From the NCBI GenBank assembly GCA_020719165.1, contig DYQT01000013.1, positions 1-33,093 on the forward strand: a stretch of 33,093 bases of DNA. The letters run 5' to 3'. The stretch's first letter is position 1. Each line of letters starts with the position of its first letter. Positions 5,398 to 14,256 of this stretch are shown here, piece by piece. This DNA comes from Draconibacterium orientale (lineage in GTDB: Bacteria > Bacteroidota > Bacteroidia > Bacteroidales > FEN-979). A program made the translations under genes and the position numbers. The notes below the pieces were generated by a model. The model was not told where the DNA came from and ran no database searches. It saw nothing but the letters and a program-made list of their open reading frames with translations.

Positions 5398-8073
5398 ATG
5401 TTAAAAAAAGCTTTGATTCTGCTGCCTTTGGCGTTGCTGCTGCTCTCTTTGGTAAATAGTCCGGCTGGTAAAAGGCCCTGGAATGAAGAGAAAACAGACA
5501 GCCTCGGACCAGCTGTAACAGCGCACTCGCTGGGAATGATGCACAGCACCGTTCACTATGATCTGACACGATTCCTGGCTGTTCAAATGGGCCTTTCGCC
5601 CGATACGGCAGAGATAATCGCGCGGTTTTGTGCCCTGGTTGATCAGATCAACCCCAAACCAGGTTACCCATACCGCCCTTCACTGAACAGCACCAGCATC
5701 CCGGATACTTTTCCAGATTGGCCCGAAAGTATTGCGGGTACCGAAAGAGGGGGATTTACCGGCAATTCGCAAAATGAATTTACCGCTCAATACTGGCATT
5801 TTCCCTTTCGCGACCCGTCCGATTCGCTTACAGGCGATATTGTTTGGGGAACCTATCCGGAGGTTTCTGACTTTGATCATTTTACCGGGCCGCCGCATTT
5901 CTGGCGCGTTCCGATCTCCTATAATCTGAAAAGCATCATGAATTGGGCGTTGTACCATGGCGGGCAGGCTGGTTTACCTGATGAGCTTACGCCGGTTCAG
6001 GTAAAGTATGCTGATGCCGGCAGCTTGGGTTACCAGCTTGTGCAGCCAAATTCTATCCAGGCTTTTGGAATTTTTCTGCACTCCCTTGCCGACTCTTACT
6101 CTCATGAAGAGTGTATGGCCAAAGATACCATCCGGGCACATCCCGCAGGCGACCCCTATTGCGGATTAACCTACCATTCGGAACACGAATTTGCCTACGA
6201 CGTGAGCATGCGCGCCAGATTGCATGCAGACTCATGTGTTCATGCCCTTTGGAGAGCTATCAGGGAATACAAGAGGGTAAACAACATCACCGCTCCGGCT
6301 TTGTGGACAGCAGACAACAATGGATTTCAGGATGGCGATGGCATACCTGACCAACTGGAGGATGATTTCGATACAGATACCACGGAATCATTTCTCGAAC
6401 GATGGAAAAATCCTGCTCCGGGCGATTTGAATGGCGACGGAATAATCAATCACAGCGATCACAGCACCTGGAGAATTCACATGTGCAACATTGGTTTTCA
6501 GCCTTCCATCCAGGTTGGGATCAATTCAGACGGTAGTCAGCCGGCACCTTCTGCCATCCTTGATGTAAAGTCGGTGAATCGCGGATTGCTGATTCCCAGA
6601 GTTTCAACCTCTTCCCGCGACATCCTTCCGTCCCCCGCAACCGGACTTTTAATATACAACACTACCACAAATCAGTTCAACTATTACAATGGAAGTTTTT
6701 GGTGTCGAATCGAAACAACCTATCTCACCTCCAGTACAGGCACATTACATCCCGGAGGTGGAGTTTCGATAAGCGCATCACCCGGTGTATTGCCCGACAG
6801 CTCGGCAATGCTGGATGTAAATGATCCAAACCGGGGTATTTTATTGCCCCGGACAACGCCCGATTTCATTATGACTCCCGCTACCGGATTAACCATTTAC
6901 AACACTGCGACCAACCTTCTTAATTTTTATAATGGCAGCCAGTGGATTGCACTTTGCGCTGCATCCACCGGAACTGCAGGATTTGGCGGAAGTCAAAACC
7001 CGGCTGGTATGGCCATTAGCCCCAACGGCTCGAATTCCCACCATTCAGCCATGCTGGATGTGGCAGCGGTTGACAAAGGGGTGTTGATACCCCGACTTTC
7101 AGCCATACAGCGCGATTCATTGCTTCCCGCTGCAGGTCTGTTAATATACAATACCACGGCAAACAACATGGAGTACCATGATGGTTCATCCTGGTTTCAG
7201 TTAAAAACAAACATGCCCTCTTCCCCTGAAGGCGGAACCCAGGTTCCATCGCAAACGCAGATTATCTGGAACTGGAGTGCTGTTCCCGGCGTTTCAGGAT
7301 ATAAATGGCATGTTGTCAATGACTATGCTGCCGCGACGGACATGGCCGCCTCAACCACTAAAACCGAAACAAATCTTACCTGCGGAACAGCTTATACCCG
7401 GTATGTATGGGCCTATAATGCATGTGGATATTCTTCACCGGTAGTTCTGGCACAAACAACATCGGCTTGTCCTGCCTGTGGTACTTCAATCATCATCAGC
7501 CATGTGGCCGGTGTTGTGGCGCCGGTTGATAAATCGGTAACCTACGGCACGGTGACCAACATTCCGGGTGAGCCTGCAAAGTGTTGGATTACCAGCAACC
7601 TTGGCGCCGACCGGCAGGCATTGAGCAAAATTGACGGTACGGAGGCCTCTGCGGGATGGTACTGGCAGTTTAACCTCAAACAAGGTTATAAATATGGCAC
7701 GATCCGAATACCTGTTTCATTATGGATAACCAGTATCGGTGAGAATTCTGACTGGATTGCCGCCAACGATCCATGTTCCATTGAGCTTGGCGGTAATTGG
7801 CGGGTGCCATCCTTCTCTGAATGGACCAATACAGATGCAAGTGGTAGTTGGTCTGACTGGAACGGCCCATGGCTTTCGGGTTTAAAACTGCATTCTGCCG
7901 GTTATCTTTCAGGCAGTGATGGATCATTGCTTTACCGGGGTTCGGAAGCGGCATATTGGAGCAGCTCGCAGGATGATGTCAACCTTGGATGGAGCCTGTA
8001 TTTTAAAAGCGACTACAGCAGTTTGAACAACGACAGCAAAGCCTATGGCTTCCCGCTGCGTTGCATCAAATAG
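5398..8073 (+). CDS. Large secreted mosaic protein (phospholipase C/S1-P1-like front, tail-fibre-type repeats, FN3-like, FISUMP-like end)
   Basis: The protein has 891 residues and starts with a signal peptide (MLKKALILLPLALLLLSLV). Residues about 40-300 carry spaced His/Asp/Glu motifs (HSTVHYDLTRF near 49, HSLADSYSHEE near 227, YHSEHEFAYD near 259) that resemble zinc-dependent phospholipase C/S1-P1 nuclease-like proteins. Two Ca-binding-like stretches follow (DNNGFQDGDGIPD near 306 and the dockerin-like GDLNGDGIINHSD near 342). Three repeats of about 80 residues start near 385, 468 and 550 with the pattern SA(I/M)LDV...RG(L/I/V)L(I/L)PR...TGL(L/T)IYNT...YNGS.W. An FN3-like segment (about 608-700) and a C-terminal FISUMP/DUF1566-like domain (WRVPSFSEW, AYWSSSQ, FPLRCIK) complete it. 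No type IX C-terminal sorting domain is seen. An adhesive, enzymatic surface protein is inferred; catalytic activity is untested. Confidence 0.85.
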   Translation: MLKKALILLPLALLLLSLVNSPAGKRPWNEEKTDSLGPAVTAHSLGMMHSTVHYDLTRFLAVQMGLSPDTAEIIARFCALVDQINPKPGYPYRPSLNSTSIPDTFPDWPESIAGTERGGFTGNSQNEFTAQYWHFPFRDPSDSLTGDIVWGTYPEVSDFDHFTGPPHFWRVPISYNLKSIMNWALYHGGQAGLPDELTPVQVKYADAGSLGYQLVQPNSIQAFGIFLHSLADSYSHEECMAKDTIRAHPAGDPYCGLTYHSEHEFAYDVSMRARLHADSCVHALWRAIREYKRVNNITAPALWTADNNGFQDGDGIPDQLEDDFDTDTTESFLERWKNPAPGDLNGDGIINHSDHSTWRIHMCNIGFQPSIQVGINSDGSQPAPSAILDVKSVNRGLLIPRVSTSSRDILPSPATGLLIYNTTTNQFNYYNGSFWCRIETTYLTSSTGTLHPGGGVSISASPGVLPDSSAMLDVNDPNRGILLPRTTPDFIMTPATGLTIYNTATNLLNFYNGSQWIALCAASTGTAGFGGSQNPAGMAISPNGSNSHHSAMLDVAAVDKGVLIPRLSAIQRDSLLPAAGLLIYNTTANNMEYHDGSSWFQLKTNMPSSPEGGTQVPSQTQIIWNWSAVPGVSGYKWHVVNDYAAATDMAASTTKTETNLTCGTAYTRYVWAYNACGYSSPVVLAQTTSACPACGTSIIISHVAGVVAPVDKSVTYGTVTNIPGEPAKCWITSNLGADRQALSKIDGTEASAGWYWQFNLKQGYKYGTIRIPVSLWITSIGENSDWIAANDPCSIELGGNWRVPSFSEWTNTDASGSWSDWNGPWLSGLKLHSAGYLSGSDGSLLYRGSEAAYWSSSQDDVNLGWSLYFKSDYSSLNNDSKAYGFPLRCIK

Positions 8074-8088
8074 TGTTTTGGTTCTGAC

Positions 8089-11052
8089 TTATTCAGGGTT
8101 ACTGCCCTGCACTTTTTCGGTGAGCTCTGAACGATCAATTTTTACAAGGGTTTGAAAAAGTGACTGGTCGCTTGTAATTTTCTCAGAATTGCCATATACA
8201 CAAATCTTAGCCTGCCGGAGCCCCTCTTGCACCAATTGTGTGAAGCCTCGGATATCCTCCTGGGTTGTTGACAGCACTGCATCGCGGTCGCGTTGCACCT
8301 CTTCTTCTGTACGCTGGGATAAAAACATGCTTACAGCCTGGTCACCCTTTTGTGATGGCGTAAGCGGCGAGTCCATTTCTGAGATGGTACCGATGATGTA
8401 GCGGGTCATGCTCAGCGAGTCGGAGGCAAAGGAAGAGAGATATTCGGGGGTGTTGTCAAAATTTTCGATGGTGCTTACCAGATTCGGGTCGCGGTAAGAG
8501 TTGAGGGTAAAGTTTCCCCCGGGGGCAATGCTGCTGAAGCCACCATAGGCCCCACCGATCACCCGGATGCGGGTCTGGAGCCAGTCGGTAGATAAAACAT
8601 GGTTGAGAACGCGCATCTTTGCATCCCATCCATAGCCGAGCGTTTTGTAATTAAATCCTTTCACCACGTATTGCACATTTGATGCCGCCATCAGTCCTTC
8701 GTTTTGATTGACCGTGCGAAAATCCCAGTTTTGCTCCTCCAGGGTTCCCGGCGGAAGTTGACGTGCAAGAAAATTCAACCCGTTTGCAAACACTGTTTGA
8801 TCTTTTTTTGCACCTGTCACAGAGACTACCATGTTATTCCAGTTGAACAGCAATCGGGCAACCTGTTCCAGGTTCGCAATGATGACATTGGCATCAGCAT
8901 CGAAATTCTTCAGCAGGTCGGTAACAAACCAGTAATACGAAAGCCCTCCGGTGATTTCGTTGAACATACCCTGGTTGCTGATATAGGAAGAAAGTCGGCG
9001 GCTTGCCACATGGTACCCGTTGCCTTTCACCTGGGCCTCGATTTGTGACTGGTGACGCAACAGAATTGTTTTCAAGCGATCGGGATCACGGTATATCGTA
9101 TTGTTCAGAATCTCTTCTCCCAGTTCGAATAGCTTGACAACTTTATAATTCATGGTTTTTGATGTAACCACAAATCTGGGCAGAATTTGATTATCATCCA
9201 TTTTCACGAGGTAGGTGCGGAGTGAGGTAAAAAAACCTCCGGTATGAATGTTCAAAGCCTTGTTCAGGTCGCCAAAAGAATAATTTTTGGTATTCATGCT
9301 GCCAATTACATGCGACAGGAGGGAAACATAGGGGATCAATTCCTGAGGCACCTGCTGCATTCCGAAGAAAAGGTTTACATACACTACATCGTTGGTAAAT
9401 TGTTCATGCGACAGCACGGGAATCCCGGCAATATTTTGCTGTGTAACTGAATAAAAATGCGATTTTGGGTCGATGTCGCCTATTGTAAGCATGGGAACAG
9501 AGGCAAGTGCTTCAGGTGTATCCTCACGTTGCTGATAGGCAATGAGCTCTTCTGTTTGCCTGATTATCTGGTCAACGGCAGCTTCATCCAACGTTGCTTT
9601 ATATGTTACGAGCTCAGCCTCAACCATTGCATTTTGTTCTTTCTCCATTCCGGCAGAGGGCTCCAGCGACAGCAGCAGGGTATGCGGATTGTCGAGAAAG
9701 TAGGTGCGAATGATCGATTCGAGGTAATCGGTTGTCAACGCTTTTTTAACCTCAGCCAAAGGGATGTCATATTCAAGTCCGGTAAGCGGATCATTGGAGA
9801 AGAACCATCCGGGGAGAGCCATGTTCAGGTATGTGAGTCCTTTATGGGCATCATCACCTTCACGCAGCCGGAATTCGATCCGGTTGATCACCCCTTCGAT
9901 TTCCTCTTTGTTTAGTCCTTCATCTGCCGCTTTGCGCAAAGTGTTTGTTACAATCGCCAGAAATTTTTCAGTGTCTTCCGCATTTGCATTGATGGCAGCA
10001 ATTTGCACCGCGTGCTGTTTGAAGTTGGAAGAGGATCCCGAAACATCCTGTCCGATACCGGCTCCGAGCAGCGCCAGACGAATGGGAGCAGATTCCTGGT
10101 TGACCAATACTTCACAAAGGATATCAAGCGCCAGTGTAAGCGCGTGGTCGGTATTGTGTCCGGCAATAAAGTTGTAGGTGAGAAAGGTTTGGTTTGTGGT
10201 TACCGACTCCTCCATCACCGGGTAAAAAGCGGTCACTTTTTTCATGGCCGCAAAAGGCAGTTGATCCTCGATGGTGATCTTATTTCCCGTTTTGGTAAAT
10301 TTGGCCAGATATGCATGGTTGATGAATGCCAGCTCTTTTTCCAGATCGGCATCGCCATAGAGAAAAATATAGCTGTTTTCGGGGTGATAATATTTTTGAT
10401 GAAATTCAAGAAAGGCTTCACGTGTCAGGGTAGGAATGGCAGAGGGTGTTCCTCCCGACTCATGTCCGTAAGCGTTGTCGGGAAAGAGGTGTTTGAATAC
10501 CTGGTACCAGAGTTCGCGTTGGGGATTAGAGAAAGACCCTTTCATCTCATTGTAAACCACCCCGGTATAATTCAGCGGTTCATCTTTGTCTGAAAGCTCA
10601 ATATGCCATCCTTCCTGTTTGAAGATACGCGGATCCTCATAGATCAGCGGGTTGAATACGGCATCGAGGTAAACGTGCATGAGATTAAAGTAATCCTTGT
10701 CGTTCATGCTGGCTACAGGATACATGGTATAATCCTTGGATGTAAAAGCATTGAGAAAGGTGCTGAGCGAGCCTTTCAGGAGCACATCGAATGGGCTTTT
10801 TACCGGAAAATTTTTTGATCCGTTGAGTACCGAGTGCTCCATGATATGAGGCGCTCCATTGTCCGACTCCGGAAATGTTTTAAAGCCGATGCTGAAGGTC
10901 TTGTTCGTGTCATCACAAATGATCTTTAGCAACTGTGCGCCACTGTTTACATGTTCAAAATGGAGACAGTCGGCATTAATCTCCCTGACAAACCGTTGTT
11001 CAATCAGGCGGAATCCGTGAATAATATTGTCGTTGATATATTTTGTTGCCAT
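8089..11052 (-). CDS. M16C metalloprotease, presequence-protease (PreP)-like
   Basis: A 987-residue zinc peptidase of the insulinase/pitrilysin clan. The inverted zinc site is GAPHIMEHSVLNGS (His69, Glu72, His73), with the distal Glu in VVYNEMKG. Length and the single-chain N and C halves fit the PreP/M16C subfamily, which degrades peptides in a closed chamber. No signal peptide is visible, so it is probably cytoplasmic. The ORF track starts at 11091, but a TATCTTTG promoter at 11075-11082 lies inside that extension. ATG 11052 (MATKYINDNIIHGF) is therefore preferred and aligns better with the family start. It is convergent with the 5398 gene, whose stop is 15 bp away. Confidence 0.93.
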   Translation of the reverse strand: MATKYINDNIIHGFRLIEQRFVREINADCLHFEHVNSGAQLLKIICDDTNKTFSIGFKTFPESDNGAPHIMEHSVLNGSKNFPVKSPFDVLLKGSLSTFLNAFTSKDYTMYPVASMNDKDYFNLMHVYLDAVFNPLIYEDPRIFKQEGWHIELSDKDEPLNYTGVVYNEMKGSFSNPQRELWYQVFKHLFPDNAYGHESGGTPSAIPTLTREAFLEFHQKYYHPENSYIFLYGDADLEKELAFINHAYLAKFTKTGNKITIEDQLPFAAMKKVTAFYPVMEESVTTNQTFLTYNFIAGHNTDHALTLALDILCEVLVNQESAPIRLALLGAGIGQDVSGSSSNFKQHAVQIAAINANAEDTEKFLAIVTNTLRKAADEGLNKEEIEGVINRIEFRLREGDDAHKGLTYLNMALPGWFFSNDPLTGLEYDIPLAEVKKALTTDYLESIIRTYFLDNPHTLLLSLEPSAGMEKEQNAMVEAELVTYKATLDEAAVDQIIRQTEELIAYQQREDTPEALASVPMLTIGDIDPKSHFYSVTQQNIAGIPVLSHEQFTNDVVYVNLFFGMQQVPQELIPYVSLLSHVIGSMNTKNYSFGDLNKALNIHTGGFFTSLRTYLVKMDDNQILPRFVVTSKTMNYKVVKLFELGEEILNNTIYRDPDRLKTILLRHQSQIEAQVKGNGYHVASRRLSSYISNQGMFNEITGGLSYYWFVTDLLKNFDADANVIIANLEQVARLLFNWNNMVVSVTGAKKDQTVFANGLNFLARQLPPGTLEEQNWDFRTVNQNEGLMAASNVQYVVKGFNYKTLGYGWDAKMRVLNHVLSTDWLQTRIRVIGGAYGGFSSIAPGGNFTLNSYRDPNLVSTIENFDNTPEYLSSFASDSLSMTRYIIGTISEMDSPLTPSQKGDQAVSMFLSQRTEEEVQRDRDAVLSTTQEDIRGFTQLVQEGLRQAKICVYGNSEKITSDQSLFQTLVKIDRSELTEKVQGSNPE

Positions 11053-11074
11053 AGCCGAAGGTTCTATTGGTTTG

Positions 11075-11082
11075 CAAAGATA
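11075..11082 (-). promoter_or_regulatory. -7 box for the M16 protease
   Basis: On the minus strand TATCTTTG matches TAnnTTTG, 22 bp before ATG 11052. It fixes the start downstream of the longest ORF. Confidence 0.65.
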
Positions 11083-11222
11083 GCGTAACATTGGTAAAAC
11101 AAATTTAAAGGCAGGTAAGCTTTTTTTGCAGGGTAAGATAATCGGGGAGATTTTTTTATATTTACGGGGCGAAAAAGGCAGGTTGGGAACAGGCGGGAAT
11201 CGGGAAGCATGATGGGTTAACC

Positions 11223-11243
11223 GTGACGCGTGACACGTGACGG
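11223..11243 (+). repeat. Heptad direct repeat (GTGACnn)3
   Basis: GTGACGC-GTGACAC-GTGACGG, then GTGG. It sits between the divergent M16 and DUF6599-like genes and belongs to the same repeat type as 32195-32222. The remaining bases of the 11083-11274 gap hold a weak TATATTTA box (11157-11164) and nothing else I can name. Confidence 0.6.
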
Positions 11244-11274
11244 GTGGAGTGTTATCAGGTTAAAATATTTACAT

Positions 11275-12120
11275 ATGCGTATATTTCTGTTTGTTTTTTT
11301 GCTGATGCCGGCCTTGCTGGTGGCACAGCCTGTTTTGCCCCTGACCGGTACCGATTTTCCGGATGCGATAGTAGGGAGTGTTTTAACCTATGATATTGAA
11401 ACACTGCCGGAATACAATGAAGGAGCCGATCTATTCAGCGAGTTTGGATTCAAATCGCTGATGGTTCAGGAGATCACGTGGAAGGCCGAAAAAATCAAGG
11501 TGGAGGTATATCAGATGAACAGCGCTGAAGGCGCTTTTGGCATTCACACACTCTCGCTTGTAAAATGTTTGCAAAGGGATACGCTTTCACCGTTTGATTG
11601 CAATTCGCCATATCAGTATCAGCTGCCTTATGGGAATTTATACATATCCGTCACGAGCGAAACAGGCTCGGGAATAGCCCGTGCCATGTATCTTCCGGTG
11701 GCGGGAGCAATCATGCAAAAAAATCCGCAGAGACTGATAGAACTCCCCGAGCCATTCAGTCAGCCAAGGTTGAAAAACGAACAAAAAAACCTGGTTTATA
11801 TCCAGGGACTTACTGGTTTGCAGAACAGTTTTTTCCCATGGCAGGAATTATTTCTGGGGGTGCGTTTTGGGATGTATGCCATTTTTCTGTCGAATTCCGA
11901 CAATGAATTATATTTTGCCCGCATCAGGTTTGAAACTCCTGCCGACATGGTGCGGTTTCTTACATTAGCCGGACTGATGCAGGATGGTATTCCAATTCCC
12001 AATACAAACAACAATGATGGTTTGTATCGGGAGTTTCAGCAACTGGATAATGGAACAATTTATTTTCTTCAAAGTCAGGTGCCGTTGCCAATAACCTGGG
12101 TTATTGCACCGGAGAAATAA
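11275..12120 (+). CDS. Secreted DUF6599-like protein
   Basis: I choose ATG 11275 because it begins a clean signal peptide (MRIFLFVFLLMPALLVAQ), whereas the ORF-track extension to 11230 is read through the heptad repeat. The 281-residue protein has features of DUF6599: a front segment with YNEGADLFSEFGFKSLMVQE, then EVYQMNSAEGAFGIHTL, and a later half LGVRFGMYAIFLSNSDNELYFARIRF. It is a probable periplasmic protein of unknown function. It is convergent with the TPR gene, 13 bp away, so it is not part of that operon. The family assignment is moderately sure and no function is implied. Confidence 0.75.
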   Translation: MRIFLFVFLLMPALLVAQPVLPLTGTDFPDAIVGSVLTYDIETLPEYNEGADLFSEFGFKSLMVQEITWKAEKIKVEVYQMNSAEGAFGIHTLSLVKCLQRDTLSPFDCNSPYQYQLPYGNLYISVTSETGSGIARAMYLPVAGAIMQKNPQRLIELPEPFSQPRLKNEQKNLVYIQGLTGLQNSFFPWQELFLGVRFGMYAIFLSNSDNELYFARIRFETPADMVRFLTLAGLMQDGIPIPNTNNNDGLYREFQQLDNGTIYFLQSQVPLPITWVIAPEK

Positions 12121-12133
12121 CTTCAACTTTAAG

Positions 12134-12778
12134 CTATTTTATCAAAGACAAGCCTTCAACGGCCGAAGGATCTTTTGGTCTGTTGAGAAGAACCTTATTA
12201 AAAAGCACCTGAGCCTCCCGTAATTTTCCAAGTTTCAGATTGGTCCATGCAAACAAAATCATGCTGTCGTAATCGAAGGGATAAAGGTTTACAACTTTTT
12301 CAAGGTGTTTTTCAGCCTTTGCAAAATCTCTTCTGCCGTAATAGATAGATCCCATCCGGTAGTTGGCCAGGGTATTCTGCGGGTCAATTTTGAGAATTTC
12401 AGCATATTGGGAAACCACCTGATCCCAGTTTCCCAAAGCCGACGCGGGATTGGCGAATCCAAATTTGGCCTCAATGGCATATGGTTTCAGCGAAATCGCC
12501 TTCTGATAATAGGCAGATGATTCGGTGAACTGACCGGCAAGGTAGGTAACCCAGCCAAGTCTGAGATTAATTTCATAGAAATCTTCAAGATACACTTTTT
12601 TAAGAACTGCCGTGGCATCGGTAAAATTTCCTCTGGCCTCATATGCGTGACTTTTACTGAAAGCGTCCTGCAAAATCTGGTAGTCCTGTGCCTGAACAGA
12701 AAAAAATGAGATAAACATCAGCGAAATAGCGAAATGGCGAAATCTCTTTAAGCTGTGACTTTTTGTTATAGTTTCCAT
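12134..12778 (-). CDS. Periplasmic TPR protein (last gene of the PqqD/ATP-grasp operon)
   Basis: The protein has 214 residues with an N-terminal signal peptide (HFAISLMFISFFSVQAQ) and tandem tetratricopeptide repeats over residues about 35-210 (GQFTESSAYYQKAISLKP, GNWDQVVSQYAEILKIDP, RDFAKAEKHLEKVVNLYP, GKLREAQVLFNKVLLNRP). TPR domains bind peptides or other proteins; here a scaffold in the periplasm is inferred. Its ATG overlaps the upstream barrel gene by 13 nt, which indicates coupled translation and a shared function. Confidence 0.85.
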   Translation of the reverse strand: METITKSHSLKRFRHFAISLMFISFFSVQAQDYQILQDAFSKSHAYEARGNFTDATAVLKKVYLEDFYEINLRLGWVTYLAGQFTESSAYYQKAISLKPYAIEAKFGFANPASALGNWDQVVSQYAEILKIDPQNTLANYRMGSIYYGRRDFAKAEKHLEKVVNLYPFDYDSMILFAWTNLKLGKLREAQVLFNKVLLNRPKDPSAVEGLSLIK

Positions 12779-14256
12779 GTGATTCCTCCTATGATGGTGT
12801 TAGTGTTATATGGGACAAAAAGGGTTGATGGTTTTGTATTTACCTCATTGGTTGCGGGATTGGTGGTAAAATAATATTGTATGCTCTCTTTGCGGGAATA
12901 CTGATAGAGGAGTGAAAATTGAAGATGTTTCCCGACCAGAAAATAGAGACTGCCACTGGCACGATAATCAATTACGTCGCTGTTGTTATACACCACTGCG
13001 CCATTCATGATGCTTGCGTTGGTATAGTCGCCGTAATTAAAACTCCCTTCAGCCCAACACCAGGAGGTGATTTTTGCCCCCAAAACTTCACTGAACAAAA
13101 ATCGTTTATCTTTTCCCTGAAAAAAGCCCGTTACCGAAGTGGTGCTGTAAAGGTTAAGGTTGCCAAAAGGCAGCCAGGTAACCGAGGCTCCGGCCTGCTT
13201 TTGCTTTTTGTTGTTGAGGTTTGAATAGCTTCCCGAAATCCCGATGTTGACACGGCCAAACTTTTTCGACAATGCCAACCCCACAAAATAATTGGAGAAG
13301 GAGGTGTCGGATCGTGTGAAGGTATAAATAGTCCGATTGAAGGGGAATGTAACATACTCCTGACCCTCGTTCAGGTAATACCCGGTATCATTTACAGTTA
13401 CCTCCTCTGCCGATGCACTTACAAGCGGATAACTGACATAGATCAAATGAAAAGCGGGCATGATCCTGATTCCGCCATTCAAATACCAGGAGAGGCTGGC
13501 ATAGACTTCATGCTGGTTTACATTGTAACGGAAGCTGGTATCATAGATCACCCGCGGAAAAGAGTAGTGGTAATACTGTCCCCAACTCGAGTCGGCGATA
13601 CCATCGAGATGATCTTCAATACGGCTATACTGGATGTATTTTGTTTTAGAGAAGTTGAGGTAGTTATATGCCAGCGTTAGCCCGATCCGGTTTGAAAGGT
13701 TGAATTTCATCCCAAGATGCTCATACAGGTAGTTGCCATAAACATCTGTTTCACCATAAATGCTGTCGGCTTCCATCAGCGATGGTTTATCTTTGAGGGC
13801 GTTGTTGCTGCTCAGGGTATAACCGCTTTCGAAACTGAGGGCATCAACAAATCCTTTTTTGGCATCGATAACATTTTTTGCTTTTGCTGGGAGTGAGGCC
13901 TGAAGGAGCCTGGCCTCTTCCAATTGGTTTGTGAAGAGGTATGAATAATAGAGATAATCTGCAATCACGGGATCATCTGCTTCAAATTTTCGCGCTTTTT
14001 CCAGGTGGGTTCCTGCGGGAATGTACTCCCTTTTTTCATAATAGGCCAGCCCCATTCTGACACGAAGATAATAGAAGTCGATATCTGCGTGCAGGGCTTT
14101 TTTGCCTAGGATGATCACGCTATCCCATTTTTTTTCCAGAAAGTACTTGTAGGTTAATTCATCCACGGTTTTGTAATCAACGGTTGTGGAAGCCTTCAGG
14201 CGCTCAGGGGTCAATAAAAGGAGGGTAAATATTAAAGGAATCAGGAACTTTATCAT
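12766..14256 (-). CDS. Outer-membrane beta-barrel protein with TPR-like N-terminal region
   Basis: I start it at ATG 14256 (MIKFLIPLIFTLLLLTP), which overlaps the upstream stop as ATGA; the ORF-track start at 14346 would lie 90 nt inside the upstream gene. The 496-residue protein has a signal peptide, a helical TPR-like region (about 25-140; KKWDSVIILGKKALHADIDF, EYIPAGTHLEKA), and then many amphipathic aromatic strands (for example NRIGLTLAYNYLNFSK and FGRVNIGISGSYSNL) ending in GGITWKL, as in outer-membrane barrels. It resembles YaiO-like TPR-barrel proteins in layout. It lies between the transporter-peptidase and TPR genes, so it probably links this system to the outer membrane. Confidence 0.8.
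   Translation of the reverse strand: MIKFLIPLIFTLLLLTPERLKASTTVDYKTVDELTYKYFLEKKWDSVIILGKKALHADIDFYYLRVRMGLAYYEKREYIPAGTHLEKARKFEADDPVIADYLYYSYLFTNQLEEARLLQASLPAKAKNVIDAKKGFVDALSFESGYTLSSNNALKDKPSLMEADSIYGETDVYGNYLYEHLGMKFNLSNRIGLTLAYNYLNFSKTKYIQYSRIEDHLDGIADSSWGQYYHYSFPRVIYDTSFRYNVNQHEVYASLSWYLNGGIRIMPAFHLIYVSYPLVSASAEEVTVNDTGYYLNEGQEYVTFPFNRTIYTFTRSDTSFSNYFVGLALSKKFGRVNIGISGSYSNLNNKKQKQAGASVTWLPFGNLNLYSTTSVTGFFQGKDKRFLFSEVLGAKITSWCWAEGSFNYGDYTNASIMNGAVVYNNSDVIDYRASGSLYFLVGKHLQFSLLYQYSRKESIQYYFTTNPATNEVNTKPSTLFVPYNTNTIIGGITWKL

Noticed and set aside
9457-10593. Plus-strand ORFs of 152, 137 and 196 aa
   Set aside because: They are shadows of the 987-residue M16 protease, which has clear motifs through the region.
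11053-11091. Upstream start of the M16 protease
   Set aside because: The -7 box lies within it, so it would not be transcribed.
11230-11274. Upstream start of the DUF6599-like gene
   Set aside because: It reads through a heptad repeat and would hide a clean signal peptide beginning at 11275.
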